Source: Dehalococcoidia bacterium (GTDB taxonomy: Bacteria > Chloroflexota > Dehalococcoidia > Dehalococcoidales > UBA1222). From it: a stretch of DNA of 43,914 nt. The translations under genes and the position numbers were made by a program. This document shows, in pieces, positions 29,942-40,682 of this stretch (its first letter is position 1; the number at the start of each line of letters is the position of its first letter). The DNA is taken from positions 1-43,914 of the forward strand of contig WRNG01000004.1 of the NCBI GenBank assembly GCA_009776735.1, given 5' to 3'. The notes under the pieces were generated by a model. It saw only the letters and a program-made list of their open reading frames with translations, had not been told where the DNA came from and searched no databases.

Positions 29942-32455
29942 ATGGTTGTGGGAAACATTGTACAAGTAAAAATCGAAGAACAAATGCGTGGGTCCTATTT
30001 GGACTATGCTATGAGTGTAATCGTTTCTCGTGCACTCCCGGATGTACGCGACGGGCTTAAGCCTGTGCATCGGCGTATTCTCTTCGGTATGCGTGAGTTG
30101 GGACTAACTCATAACAGTTCCTACAAAAAAAGTGCTCGTGTAGTTGGTGATGTCTTGGGTAAATACCATCCCCATGGCGATTCTTCGGTGTATGACGCCA
30201 TGGTGCGTATGGCACAACCTTTCTCAATGAGGCACACCTTAATTGATGGACAAGGGAACTTTGGTTCAGTAGATAACGACCCACCGGCGGCCATGCGTTA
30301 TACCGAGTGTCGTCTTGCGGAAATTGCCGAACAGATGTTGCTTGATATTGACAAGGAAACGGTGGATTTTGTCCCTAACTTCGATGATAGTCTTAAAGAA
30401 CCTTCAGTTTTGCCGACGCGAATGCCGAATTTATTGGTCAATGGTTCATCCGGCATTGCGGTCGGTATGGCTACTAATATCCCCCCGCATAATCTGGGTG
30501 AGGTATGCGAGGCGATAGGACATTTGATTGATAATCCGGATGCCACGGTAGATGACCTTATAAAGTTTATCAAGGGGCCTGATTTCCCTACCGGCGGCAC
30601 AATTTTAGGCGTTGAAGGAATCCATTCGGCTTACGCTACCGGGCATGGTCGCGTATTGGTTCAAGCCAAGGCTTTTGTCGAAGATACCCCAGGCACACTG
30701 CATCAACAAATAGTGGTAACCGAACTGCCGTACCAAGTCAACAAAGCAGCCTTGGTGGAACGCATAGCGGAGTTGATAAAGGACAAAAAGGTAACTGGCA
30801 TCAGCGATTTGCGTGATGAAAGTGATCGGCAAGGTATGCGCATAGTGATGGAACTTAAGCGTGAAATCCAACCGCGTCAAGTTCTAAACAATCTTTATAA
30901 GCACACTCAGATGCAAAGTGCTTTCTTTGTGAATATGCTGGCTTTGGTTGAAGGTCAGCCAAGAGTTATTTCTCTCAAAGAGGCTTTGCAAGCGTTTATT
31001 GATTTCCGTCGCAACGTTATTACCCGACGCTCAAAATACGAATTACGTATCGCCAGAGATCGCGCTCATATTCTCGAGGGCTTAAAAATTGCCCTGGATT
31101 TTTTGGATGAAGTGATAAAGACTATTCGCCAGTCAGCCAATGCTGATGCCGCTCGCGTTGCTCTTATGGATAACTTTAAATTATCCAAAATTCAGGCGCA
31201 AGCGATACTCGATATGCAATTGCGTCGTTTATCCAACCTTGAACGTACTCAAATTCTTGACGAGTTGACTCAGGTTAAAAAGACTATTGCCGATTTAGAA
31301 GATTTGCTTGCTGATCGACAACGAATCTCGAGAGTTGTGCAAGAGGAAACTAAAGCCTTGGGGACCAAGTTTGGCAATCCCCGAGCCACTGACATTACTC
31401 ATGAGGAATCGAAGGGTTTTTCCGAAGAGGATTTGATTGCTCATCAAGATATGGTGGTTACGCTATCTGAGCGGGGTTTCGTAAAACGTGTACCCACAAA
31501 GTCTTATGTTACACAGCATCGTGGAGGCCGAGGAATAATTGGCATGTCTACCCGCGAAGAAGACGCCGTGCGTTTCCTGCTTTCGGCGGATACTCATGAC
31601 AGTATTCTCTTTTTTACGAATAGGGGAAGGGTATTTAGTATCAAATGCTATGAGGTTCCTCTGGATGTATCGCGGCTGTCTAAAGGCACTGCCGTAGTGA
31701 ATATTTTTCCGATTAACCCAAATGAAAAAATTACGGCGGTTATTTGCGTGCGGAGTTTTGAGTCTGACACGTACCTACTGATGGCTACAGCTAGGGGAGA
31801 GGCGAAAAAGGTGTCAATTGAGTCTTTCAGTTCAGTTCGCTCCACCGGACTATTGGCAATGGATTTTGACAAAGATGATAATTTGGTTGCGGCGGCCTTG
31901 GGGACGAATGACGATGATGTAATTATGGTTTCACGAAAAGGACAGTCCATCCGCTTTCCGGTGAAGGAATTAAGGAATAGTTTACGAGCCTCAGGAGGCG
32001 TGGATGGTTTTAAAATGCGCAATGGTGATCAGGTTGTGAGTTTGGATGTCGTCAACCCCGACGGTTATCTTTTGGTAGTAACTGCGGGAGGTTTTGGTAA
32101 GATTACCGCGCTTTCTGAGTACCCGGTACAGCATCGCGCAGGTAGTGGCGTTAGAACTTTCAATGTTATTGAAAAAACCGGTGCTGTGGTCGCTGCGACA
32201 TCTGTTGATGAACGGAGTGAAGTGATGCTTGTATCGGCGAACGGTATTATCACTCGTACTCCTGTGAAAGAGAATGACCCTCGTAAGGGAATTACAACGC
32301 AGGGGCGTTCTACACAGGGCGTGAAACTAATGCGGCTTGACGAAGGCGATTCACTTGTCGGTCTTACTTGCCTTAGAACTCGAGGTGAGGACGAATCTCC
32401 TGTGCCAAGTGCTGATAAAGAAAAAGAAAAGCAGGCTTCTTTTCCGAAGTTATGA
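29942..32455 (+). CDS. gyrA: DNA gyrase subunit A
   Basis: [62 protein letters not shown]-terminal beta-propeller repeats. Confidence 0.97.
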   Translation: MVVGNIVQVKIEEQMRGSYLDYAMSVIVSRALPDVRDGLKPVHRRILFGMRELGLTHNSSYKKSARVVGDVLGKYHPHGDSSVYDAMVRMAQPFSMRHTLIDGQGNFGSVDNDPPAAMRYTECRLAEIAEQMLLDIDKETVDFVPNFDDSLKEPSVLPTRMPNLLVNGSSGIAVGMATNIPPHNLGEVCEAIGHLIDNPDATVDDLIKFIKGPDFPTGGTILGVEGIHSAYATGHGRVLVQAKAFVEDTPGTLHQQIVVTELPYQVNKAALVERIAELIKDKKVTGISDLRDESDRQGMRIVMELKREIQPRQVLNNLYKHTQMQSAFFVNMLALVEGQPRVISLKEALQAFIDFRRNVITRRSKYELRIARDRAHILEGLKIALDFLDEVIKTIRQSANADAARVALMDNFKLSKIQAQAILDMQLRRLSNLERTQILDELTQVKKTIADLEDLLADRQRISRVVQEETKALGTKFGNPRATDITHEESKGFSEEDLIAHQDMVVTLSERGFVKRVPTKSYVTQHRGGRGIIGMSTREEDAVRFLLSADTHDSILFFTNRGRVFSIKCYEVPLDVSRLSKGTAVVNIFPINPNEKITAVICVRSFESDTYLLMATARGEAKKVSIESFSSVRSTGLLAMDFDKDDNLVAAALGTNDDDVIMVSRKGQSIRFPVKELRNSLRASGGVDGFKMRNGDQVVSLDVVNPDGYLLVVTAGGFGKITALSEYPVQHRAGSGVRTFNVIEKTGAVVAATSVDERSEVMLVSANGIITRTPVKENDPRKGITTQGRSTQGVKLMRLDEGDSLVGLTCLRTRGEDESPVPSADKEKEKQASFPKL

Positions 32456-32498
32456 ATGAAGACCTGAGTGTTTTGGTTTCTTTGCGATTGGGAATGGT

Positions 32499-33032
32499 TT
32501 ACAGGTTGGCTTGCTTGATTTCTTTGGAGGAAACTTTCTCCCCGCGAGTTAAGCGAGTTGCCAACTCAAGAAACTCAGTTGAGAGCATTGAATAGCGGAA
32601 CTTGATTAGACTCTTCAGCACGGGAACGTTGTCTAACAGGACATGTGTCTCGGTAAAGTTGACTTGTTCGGTTATGGTACTGTTATTGGCCTTATCAGTG
32701 GAATTGCAAGGGGCAGTTATTTGGCTAATGGCACGCTCAAACCCTCCGCATTTTTCCAGTTCATCTTTGAGAGCATTGATTTTGGCATGTTGTTTGGCTG
32801 AGATGCCGATATTTAGGCCGGGAGTGAAGTGAGATGCCCCCATTCCCAACCAGAGCGCGCAACTTCCACAAAGGGTATAGATACGAGGTGGATTTTCCTG
32901 TTGGTCAATGGCACTTCCACAAATAGCCATAGAAGGTTGCACAAACCCACAAATGTCACAACGGAAAGTGCCGGAAGGAATTTCTGGTTCTTTATTAAGG
33001 GGCTTTGGTCTATTCTGCCAAAAAAACTTCAA
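32499..33032 (-). CDS. Hypothetical protein with N-terminal zinc-binding motifs
   Basis: FRCDICGFVQPSMAICG...YTLCGSCALWLGMG Cys pairs; no family recognised. Confidence 0.5.
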   Translation of the reverse strand: MKFFWQNRPKPLNKEPEIPSGTFRCDICGFVQPSMAICGSAIDQQENPPRIYTLCGSCALWLGMGASHFTPGLNIGISAKQHAKINALKDELEKCGGFERAISQITAPCNSTDKANNSTITEQVNFTETHVLLDNVPVLKSLIKFRYSMLSTEFLELATRLTRGEKVSSKEIKQANL

Positions 33033-33064
33033 GTTCTAATTGTCCTTAAATGATTAAACTAATT

Positions 33065-34870
33065 TTAGCACCACTTGCCTTCTAGCCCACAAGCGTTGCA
33101 ACTAAATGTGCGGCAGTCAGAAGTAAGGGTGGCAGACATTGCCCGACGATATTCGTCTTTTAGGAACTCAGCAGAGACTCCGGTGTCAATATGTGCCCAT
33201 GGAAGTATTTCGTCTAGTGGGCGCTTGCGACAGGCGTACCACTCAGGGTTGATTCCTTCTTCCTCCATGGCTTTTCGCCATAATTCGAAATTGAAATGTT
33301 CGCTCCAGCCATCAAAAACAGAACCTTGTCGCCAAGCGCCATAAATAACTCTTCCGATTCTTCTGTCACCGCGGGAAATAAGCGCTTCCAATAGGCTGAC
33401 ACGGGTGTCCTGATAAGAATATTTTACACCAGATTTAGAAAAAAGACTTCGTAGGAGTTGGTGGCGGCGAGATAAATTATCAGCGCTTTCTTGCGCCACC
33501 CATTGAAAAGGAGTATGTGGCTTGGGAACAAATGTAGATAATGTCAGGCGAATCTGTGGTTTTCGACCGGGGGCTTTTCCCGCTTGTGCTTTCACTTTAC
33601 CTACAAGCTCTGCAATACAAGCCACGTCATCATCTTGCTCAGTGGGTAGTCCCAGCATGAAATAGAGCTTAAGAGAAGTCCAACCTCTTTCGAAAGCCAA
33701 AGAAGCTGTCGCTAACAATTCCTCTTCTGGAATATGCTTATTGATTACACGTTGCAGGCGCGCCGATCCTGCTTCCGGAGCAAAGGTCAAACCACTTTTG
33801 CGGTGCCTGGGAAGATTTTCGATTAACTGAATTGCGTGAGCATCCAAATGGAGGCTGGGTAAGGACAAGGCTATGCCGGTCCCATGTTTTGCGGTTATGT
33901 CAGCTACTAATGCATCAATTTGTGAATAATCACCGCTGGACAAAGATACTAATGATATTTCGTCATAGCCGCTATTCTCCATAATCGTATCAATAGCGAG
34001 CATTATTTCTTCGCGAGAGCGTTCGCGAACCGGACGGTAAATCATTCCGGCATTACAGAAGCGGCATCCGTGGGAACAACCGCGGGCGATTTCTATTGCC
34101 CCTCGATCATGCACAATCTCCATATAGGGCACAATGGGTTTCGTTGGTGGTGGAGGGAGTTTGGGTACCAATTGGCGGTGGATGGGAATGGCGGCATCAG
34201 CCGTTATGGGAGTAAGAATTTGATATAACCCATCTACGTATGTGACTTCATATAATGAGGGGACATACACCCCGGGTAATTTGGATAGCTCCTTAAGAAG
34301 AAGGTCTTTATTAAAATGACCGTTCGGTGATTTGTTTGAAAGGAGAGTTTCAAGGAAAGAGGGAAGAAGGTCTTCAACTTCTCCGATAATAAATAAATCG
34401 ATGAAGTCAGCAATCGGTTCGGGGTTAAGAGCGGCACTTCCGCCGGCGACAACTAAGGGAGATGTGCTGTCGCGGTCCTTGCTCCAAACCGGCAGCCCCG
34501 CCAAATCAATGATGGATAAAATGTTGGTAAAGGTAAATTCATAACCTAGTGAAAAGCCAATTACATCGAATTCACTAAGGGAGTGTCCGCTTTCAATACT
34601 TTGCAACGGTAACTGGGTTTTGCGCAACATCCGTATCATATCCGGCCATGGGGCAAAGACTCTCTCCGCTAAGCAGTCAGAGCGAGAGTTTATATTTTCA
34701 TAGAGGATACCCATGGCCATATTGGACATGCCGATCTCGTATACATCAGGGTAGCTGAGCGCGAATTTAAGGGACGTTGAATCCCAATTCTTTTGAATGG
34801 AATTCCACTCTCCACCAGAATAGCGTGCGGGTTTGCTTACTTGAAACAACAGTTTGTCGGAATATGGCAA
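33065..34870 (-). CDS. Radical SAM protein, TIGR03960-like
   Basis: ARGCSHGCRFCNAGMIYRPVRERS CxxxCxxC motif, B12-binding-like N-terminus, LSTFVPKPHTPFQW. Confidence 0.88.
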   Translation of the reverse strand: MPYSDKLLFQVSKPARYSGGEWNSIQKNWDSTSLKFALSYPDVYEIGMSNMAMGILYENINSRSDCLAERVFAPWPDMIRMLRKTQLPLQSIESGHSLSEFDVIGFSLGYEFTFTNILSIIDLAGLPVWSKDRDSTSPLVVAGGSAALNPEPIADFIDLFIIGEVEDLLPSFLETLLSNKSPNGHFNKDLLLKELSKLPGVYVPSLYEVTYVDGLYQILTPITADAAIPIHRQLVPKLPPPPTKPIVPYMEIVHDRGAIEIARGCSHGCRFCNAGMIYRPVRERSREEIMLAIDTIMENSGYDEISLVSLSSGDYSQIDALVADITAKHGTGIALSLPSLHLDAHAIQLIENLPRHRKSGLTFAPEAGSARLQRVINKHIPEEELLATASLAFERGWTSLKLYFMLGLPTEQDDDVACIAELVGKVKAQAGKAPGRKPQIRLTLSTFVPKPHTPFQWVAQESADNLSRRHQLLRSLFSKSGVKYSYQDTRVSLLEALISRGDRRIGRVIYGAWRQGSVFDGWSEHFNFELWRKAMEEEGINPEWYACRKRPLDEILPWAHIDTGVSAEFLKDEYRRAMSATLTSDCRTFSCNACGLEGKWC

Positions 34871-34973
34871 AGTTATAGCTCCTTGTTAAATTATATATAC
34901 GCGGGCATTTCTGTGGCAAACATTGATGGAATTGGAACCCAATAACCAAGATTTTTATTTACAAAACTGATGC

Positions 34974-34995
34974 ATTACACGATGATTACACGATG
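34974..34995. repeat. Tandem 11-bp repeat (ATTACACGATG)x2
   Basis: Read directly in cas3 upstream region. Confidence 0.8.
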
Positions 34996-35149
34996 TTTTT
35001 GGTTTCAGAACAGACTACGAAATAGTTACCACAAAACAAATCAAAAAAATTAGATTAACCAAGAATACAGGAAAAAATACTCACAAATAGGACGTATTCT
35101 TAGCACTAATTTCAGGTACGAATTTGTAACCTTTAGCCTTGGTTTTTCT

Positions 35150-35165
35150 CTGTCAAACTGTCAAA
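35150..35165. repeat. Tandem 8-bp repeat (CTGTCAAA)x2 upstream of cas operon
   Basis: Read directly; about 60 nt upstream of the cas3 TATAAT. Confidence 0.7.
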
Positions 35166-35226
35166 GATGGGATTTTACGTAATATATTTAGTCCTATTTT
35201 TGTTCCAAACTAGCGATGCAATGAGG

Positions 35227-35232
35227 TATAAT
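35227..35232 (+). promoter_or_regulatory. -10 box (TATAAT) of cas operon promoter
   Basis: TATAAT 20 nt before cas3 ATG; -35 not obvious. Confidence 0.45.
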
Positions 35233-35251
35233 ACGTCCAGGGAGTGATAAT

Positions 35252-37423
35252 ATGATTTCTTTTCCATATATAGCACATACTCGCAAGGATGGCAAAGAGC
35301 AACAACTATTGATTGACCATTTGTGCGGGACAGCAAATATTGCTAAGTTAAATGCGTCGCCTTGGGGCGATGCATTTGCATATATATGCGGATTGGCACA
35401 TGACATAGGCAAGTACTCTAACGCATTTCAAGAACGTATTCGCGGCAAGGGGCATCGTGTGGACCATGCAACGGCTGGCGGACAGCTTTTATACAACGAA
35501 GTTTTCAATAAATCAAAGTTAGGGTTAATGGCCGCGTATTGTGTGATGGGACATCATGGTGGATTGCCTAATGGAGGTTCTATTAGTCAAGACACTGGTG
35601 ATGATGTGACACTTCATGGTCGCTTGGGAAGATGCGTTGAGGACTATTCCTATCACAAAAATGAGCTAGAACTGCCTTCAATAAACTCACTTCCAAACCA
35701 ATTCAATTTCAAGGATGGTTTTGATGTTGCGTTTTTTATACGCATGGCATTTTCTGCTTTAGTTGATGCAGACTGGCTGGATACAGAGAGATTCTGCGAT
35801 TTCAGCAATGCATCAAGAGGTGGATTTTCTACGCTTGCAGAGTTGTGTTTGAAGTTAAATGAACATACAAATGATTTTTTAGACCCAATGAGAGAAATTA
35901 GTGAGTTAAATCGTAGACGCAATGAATTGTTGCAGAATTGCATAAACGCATCTACGTTACCCAGTGGTTTGTTTACACTTACTGCTCCTACAGGTAGTGG
36001 TAAGACAATTTCTAGTCTAACCTTTGCACTAAACCATGCAGTAAAACATGAAAAAAAACGTGTTATATACGTCGTGCCGTACAACACTATTATTGAGCAA
36101 AATTCAATGGTTTTTGAAAATTTGCTTGGCACGGAAAATGTATTACAGCATAACAGCAATGTGTCGTACGATGGAGATGAAGAGGCGATTAACAATAAAC
36201 GCAATTCCGTTGAAAATTGGGATTATCCTCTAATTATGACCAGTAGTGTTCAGTTTTTTGAGTCGTTGTTTGCAAGTAAGCCGTCTAAGTGTCGCAAGCT
36301 ACATAATATAGCTGAAAGCGTGTTGATATTCGATGAAGCGCAGATGATCCCACTTCCTTACTTACAGCCTTGTGTACGTGCAATCAAAACACTTGTTATG
36401 CAATACGGATGTTCTGCTGTTTTAGCTACGGCAACACAGTCATCGCTTGATAATTTCTTTAAACCCCTTGAATCTAAAGAAATTGCCAAAGATCCTAAAA
36501 AGTTATATGCATTGTTGCGTCGTGCAACGATTAGGTGTATTGATGAACCATTGACGGACGATGCTTTGGTCAAAAAGCTATTTGCACAAGACCAAGTTTT
36601 GTGTATCGTTAATACGCGTTACCACGCACAAATGCTGTTTAAATGTCTATACAAAGTTGATTCTGTAGGAACATTTCACTTATCTACCACGATGTTTCCT
36701 GCACATCGTAAACAAGTGTTGATTACCATACGTGAACGGCTAAAAACTGGAGATGTGTGTCGCGTGATTAGCACAAGTTTAGTGGAAGCTGGTGTGGATT
36801 TGGATTTCGAAACAGTATATCGTGAAAAAGCAGGGCTGGACAGCATTGTGCAGGCAGCTGGACGATGCAATCGAGAAGGCAACCGAAAAAAAGAAGAGTC
36901 TATTGTATGGGTGTTTACTTCATCAGAATATAAGTTACCGCACATGATTTTGCCAAATGTTAGCGCATATGGTCAAATCGCTCGGGAATATGATGATTTA
37001 GCTGAATTGGACGCAATTCACGCGTATTTTAATCAACTGCATTGTAATCTTGGTAATGACAACTTAGACTCCAAGGATATTATTCAAAGATTTAATGAGA
37101 ATGCGAGATTATTATCATTTCCATTTGATGATATTACAAAAGCATTTAAATTAATTGACGATTCAACCCAACAGATGGTATATGTTTTACATGATGTCCC
37201 TGAGCTTGAAGAGCGTATAAATTCTGGCGAACGTAATAAAGAGATATTCAGAGAGCTTGGTGAGTATGTGGTATCGCTTAATGAACAGGACATTCAAGCT
37301 TTGGAAGCGTTTAGTGCTTTGCAACGAATAGATGAGTCTATTTTGTTATTAAAAATGCATAATTATGACGAAAAAATTGGTGTGCCTTTGAAGCCGAAAG
37401 GAGGACAAGCTTTCGTTTGCTAA
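35252..37423 (+). CDS. cas3: CRISPR-associated Cas3, HD nuclease-helicase (type I-C)
   Basis: GLAHDIGKYSNAFQ HD motif, TAPTGSGKTISSL, IFDEAQMI, STSLVEAGVDLDF, QAAGRCNREG. Confidence 0.95.
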   Translation: MISFPYIAHTRKDGKEQQLLIDHLCGTANIAKLNASPWGDAFAYICGLAHDIGKYSNAFQERIRGKGHRVDHATAGGQLLYNEVFNKSKLGLMAAYCVMGHHGGLPNGGSISQDTGDDVTLHGRLGRCVEDYSYHKNELELPSINSLPNQFNFKDGFDVAFFIRMAFSALVDADWLDTERFCDFSNASRGGFSTLAELCLKLNEHTNDFLDPMREISELNRRRNELLQNCINASTLPSGLFTLTAPTGSGKTISSLTFALNHAVKHEKKRVIYVVPYNTIIEQNSMVFENLLGTENVLQHNSNVSYDGDEEAINNKRNSVENWDYPLIMTSSVQFFESLFASKPSKCRKLHNIAESVLIFDEAQMIPLPYLQPCVRAIKTLVMQYGCSAVLATATQSSLDNFFKPLESKEIAKDPKKLYALLRRATIRCIDEPLTDDALVKKLFAQDQVLCIVNTRYHAQMLFKCLYKVDSVGTFHLSTTMFPAHRKQVLITIRERLKTGDVCRVISTSLVEAGVDLDFETVYREKAGLDSIVQAAGRCNREGNRKKEESIVWVFTSSEYKLPHMILPNVSAYGQIAREYDDLAELDAIHAYFNQLHCNLGNDNLDSKDIIQRFNENARLLSFPFDDITKAFKLIDDSTQQMVYVLHDVPELEERINSGERNKEIFRELGEYVVSLNEQDIQALEAFSALQRIDESILLLKMHNYDEKIGVPLKPKGGQAFVC

Positions 37424-37448
37424 ATAAAAAGAGCGGGAGGGATTGCAT

Positions 37449-38099
37449 GTGACTTATGGGTTTAAAATTGAGATATGGGGCAGTACAGCATGTTTTTCGC
37501 GACCAGAACTAAAAGTTGAGCGTGTTAGCTATGAAGTCATAACTCCAAGCGCTGCGCGTGGAATTCTAGAAGCTATCATGTGGAAGCCTGCGATAAAGTA
37601 TGTTATTGATGAGATTGCTGTATGTGCGCCGATTCGGTTTGAAAACATCAGGCGTAATGAAGTGGGGTTCAAGGCAAATTCAATAGAGCCCAAAATTGCG
37701 GTAGAAGAACGCCAACAGCGGGCGTCGCTTGTGCTTAAAGATGTGCGTTATGTGGTGACGGCGCATTTTATATTAACAGACAAGGCTGAAGCTTCTGATA
37801 ACGAAGGTAAGTTTGCTGAGATGATTCGCCGTCGATTGGAAAAGGGGCAGAATTTTCACATGCCATATCTAGGAACGCGTGAATTTCCTGCAAATGTCCG
37901 GCTGATTAGTGATGGTGAAATGGCTCCTGTTACTATCGATGAAACACGTGTTTTAGGGCTGATGTTGCACGATATCGAATATGTTACGGGAAGAAGTAGT
38001 GATGGAATGGAGATTGTTAAAGAGTTTATTCCGACATATTTCTTTGCAGTGATGGAAAAAGGTATTATTGACCTGCGGGGAGTGGAGGTGTTGCGATGA
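37449..38099 (+). CDS. cas5c: Cas5 (type I-C, Cas5d/Cas5c)
   Basis: TYGFKIEIWGSTACFSRPELKVERVSYEVITPSAARGILEAIMWKP; GTG 37449 or TTG 37443 start. Confidence 0.94.
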   Translation: MTYGFKIEIWGSTACFSRPELKVERVSYEVITPSAARGILEAIMWKPAIKYVIDEIAVCAPIRFENIRRNEVGFKANSIEPKIAVEERQQRASLVLKDVRYVVTAHFILTDKAEASDNEGKFAEMIRRRLEKGQNFHMPYLGTREFPANVRLISDGEMAPVTIDETRVLGLMLHDIEYVTGRSSDGMEIVKEFIPTYFFAVMEKGIIDLRGVEVLR

Positions 38100-39790
38100 T
38101 TGTCCAAGCCTTGGTGAAGAGATATGAAGATACATTAGATGTGCCTGTTGGTTGGCAACTACGAGGTGTTTCTTATGCACTGGATATTGATGAAAATGGG
38201 TGCTTGCATAGTATCGTGCGATTAGAAACAGATGATAAAAAAAGCATAAAAAAACGTACGTTCGTATTACCGCAAGAGTACATTCGTTCAAGTGGTGTAA
38301 AGGCGGCATTTCTTTGTGATAATGGTAGTTATTTTTTAGGGTTAGATGAAAAACGTGGAATGGAAAAGTTCGGAAGCGCGCAAGAATTGCACGTCAAAGT
38401 TCTTGAAAACAATGACACCATTTTCGCTAGTGCAATTCGAGCCTATTTCAGCGCACACATGCCGGACAATATCGCCAAGCTTGCCGAGGATATATCTACT
38501 GATTTGAAGACACTTGCAAGCAAGCTATGCATCTTTCAAGTAAATGGGCATTTCGCAGATATTTCTAATGATTCGTTGCGCAGATCTTGGAATGATTATT
38601 ACTTATCAGAGAATGATAAAGAGGCAGAGAAATCATTTTGCTTGGTAACTGGGAATCGGACTGCCATGGAACGAGTTCATGGGAAGATCAAGTTTGGCAA
38701 AACTGCTGGCGGTGCGACATTTATCGGTGTTAATCAGGAGAGTTTTGCCTCATATGGCAAAACAAGGGCAGATCGCGCTACTGATATAGGCAAATACGCG
38801 GCATTTGCCTATGTAACTTCGTTGAATGCCATGCTTAAGGATAGAAATCATCGCCGGCAAATTGGCAGCGATACTTTAGTATATTGGGCAGAAAAAGGTG
38901 GTGAAGCTGAAGAAGACTTGTTTGGAAATCTGTTTGATCCTTTACCAGAAATGGATGAGCCACAGAACCTTTCAGACATTGTTGCTAGAATAGCACGAGG
39001 CGATTATGTTACTGAATACAAGCCCAATCTGAAATTCTATTTATTGTGTTTATCGTCAAATGCGGCACGAATTAGTGTGCGGTTTTTTTACACGGATAAT
39101 TTTGGGGGTTTGATTAGAAATCTTAAATCGCACTATGACAGGCTTGAAATTGTGAATGACGGCCGTGTGGCTCGTCAATTTTTGCCACTATGGCAGATTT
39201 TGCAACATACAACAGTCAAAGCAGAATCGGCGGCTAAAGCAAACCCATTATTGGGCGGACAAGTTCTCTCTAGTATTTTGTCAGGCTCTTCATATCCTCT
39301 AACATTGTATCATTCTATGTTGGCTCGTATAATTGCTGGTGATATAATCAGCAAAGAAAAGGCAGCTGTTATCAAAGCAGTTCTTACGAAAAACTTTAAG
39401 GAAAGCGAGGTAACTACAGTGGGACTAAATGAGCAATCAGACAATCAACCATATGTGCTCGGGCGATTATTTTCTGTGTTGGAGAGATTGCAGGCGACTG
39501 CTAATGGAAGTTCAAGCATTCGTGAGCGTTATTTTGCCAGTGCCTGTGCAAATCCAAATATTGTATTTCCAAAACTATTGAATTTATCTATTCACCATGC
39601 TGCGAAAATCGATAAGGCTGTTTTCTATGAAAAACTCAAAGGAGAGTTGCTATCACATCTAGATGAGGAAAGTCCGTTTCCTGCTGTCTTGGGGTTAGAA
39701 GGGCAGGGAAAATTTATTTTGGGCTACTATCATCAAACGCAATGGTTTTTTACAAAGAGAGATAAAAAAGAGGAGTTAGTTAATGAATAA
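38096..39790 (+). CDS. cas8c: Cas8c (Csd1)
   Basis: CLVTGNRTAMERVHGKIKFGKTAGGATFIGVNQESFASYG, NPLLGGQVLSSILSGSSYPLTLYHSMLARI. Confidence 0.94.
   Translation: MIVQALVKRYEDTLDVPVGWQLRGVSYALDIDENGCLHSIVRLETDDKKSIKKRTFVLPQEYIRSSGVKAAFLCDNGSYFLGLDEKRGMEKFGSAQELHVKVLENNDTIFASAIRAYFSAHMPDNIAKLAEDISTDLKTLASKLCIFQVNGHFADISNDSLRRSWNDYYLSENDKEAEKSFCLVTGNRTAMERVHGKIKFGKTAGGATFIGVNQESFASYGKTRADRATDIGKYAAFAYVTSLNAMLKDRNHRRQIGSDTLVYWAEKGGEAEEDLFGNLFDPLPEMDEPQNLSDIVARIARGDYVTEYKPNLKFYLLCLSSNAARISVRFFYTDNFGGLIRNLKSHYDRLEIVNDGRVARQFLPLWQILQHTTVKAESAAKANPLLGGQVLSSILSGSSYPLTLYHSMLARIIAGDIISKEKAAVIKAVLTKNFKESEVTTVGLNEQSDNQPYVLGRLFSVLERLQATANGSSSIRERYFASACANPNIVFPKLLNLSIHHAAKIDKAVFYEKLKGELLSHLDEESPFPAVLGLEGQGKFILGYYHQTQWFFTKRDKKEELVNE
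39419..39790 (+). CDS. cas11c: Cas11c from internal in-frame GTG within cas8c
   Basis: GCGAGG-TAACTACA-GTG: SD 8 nt before an in-frame GTG; product (M)GLNEQSDNQPYVLGRLFSVLERLQ..., 123 aa. Confidence 0.65.
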   Translation: MGLNEQSDNQPYVLGRLFSVLERLQATANGSSSIRERYFASACANPNIVFPKLLNLSIHHAAKIDKAVFYEKLKGELLSHLDEESPFPAVLGLEGQGKFILGYYHQTQWFFTKRDKKEELVNE

Positions 39791-40682
39791 CAATTACGAA
39801 CAAGCTATTAATAATCGTTACGATTTTGTTTTGCTATACGATGTGGAAAATGGGAATCCAAATGGTGACCCAGATGCCGGCAATATGCCGCGGATTGATC
39901 CAGAGACAGGTAATGGCATTGTGACTGATGTGTGTATCAAACGCAAGATTCGTAACTATATAGAAACACGGCATGGTGACAGGCATGGATTTGATATCTA
40001 TATCCGGCAGAACGCAGTTTTAAACCGGCAGGATCAACGCGGGCTTGAGATAGTTAAAGATGCTAAGGATAAAGTCGAAAAGAGTCAAGGCTTCCGTGCG
40101 ACTATGTGTGAGACTTTTTTTGATATTAGAACTTTTGGTGCAGTAATGACTACAGCGGCGAGAGACCCGTCACTATCAAATATTGCAGGACAAGTACGCG
40201 GACCTGTGCAGCTTTCGTTTGGATGTAGTATTGAACCAATCATTCCTCGAGAAATTACTATAACTCGCATGGCGGTAACCAACGAAGAAGATGCGAAACG
40301 AAAAGAAAACGAAATGGGGCGCAAGGCAGTTGTCCCGTACGGACTTTATCGGCAAGAGGGTTATATATCCGCTAATCTTGCACGTACTGTCACAGGGTTT
40401 TCAGATGTGGACTTGGGTATATTTTGGGATGCGTTAATCCATATGTTTGATGATGATAGGAGTGCTACACGTGGCAAAATGGCGCTTCGTGAGCTTGTTG
40501 TATTTAAACATGACAATCCTCTTGGTAATGCTCCTGCTCACAAACTATTTGACTTGGTGAAAGTATTGCGTAATGAAAAAGTTGCCGTGCCACGTAAATA
40601 TTCAGACTATGCTGTCACAGTTGATATGGAGAAGATACCTACTGGGGTGACAGTTGATAGGAAATACCAGGATAGTGTATGA
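39783..40682 (+). CDS. cas7c: Cas7 (Csd2, type I-C)
   Basis: NRYDFVLLYDVENGNPNGDPDAGNMPRIDPETGNGIVTDVCIKRKIRNYI. Confidence 0.95.
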   Translation: MNNNYEQAINNRYDFVLLYDVENGNPNGDPDAGNMPRIDPETGNGIVTDVCIKRKIRNYIETRHGDRHGFDIYIRQNAVLNRQDQRGLEIVKDAKDKVEKSQGFRATMCETFFDIRTFGAVMTTAARDPSLSNIAGQVRGPVQLSFGCSIEPIIPREITITRMAVTNEEDAKRKENEMGRKAVVPYGLYRQEGYISANLARTVTGFSDVDLGIFWDALIHMFDDDRSATRGKMALRELVVFKHDNPLGNAPAHKLFDLVKVLRNEKVAVPRKYSDYAVTVDMEKIPTGVTVDRKYQDSV

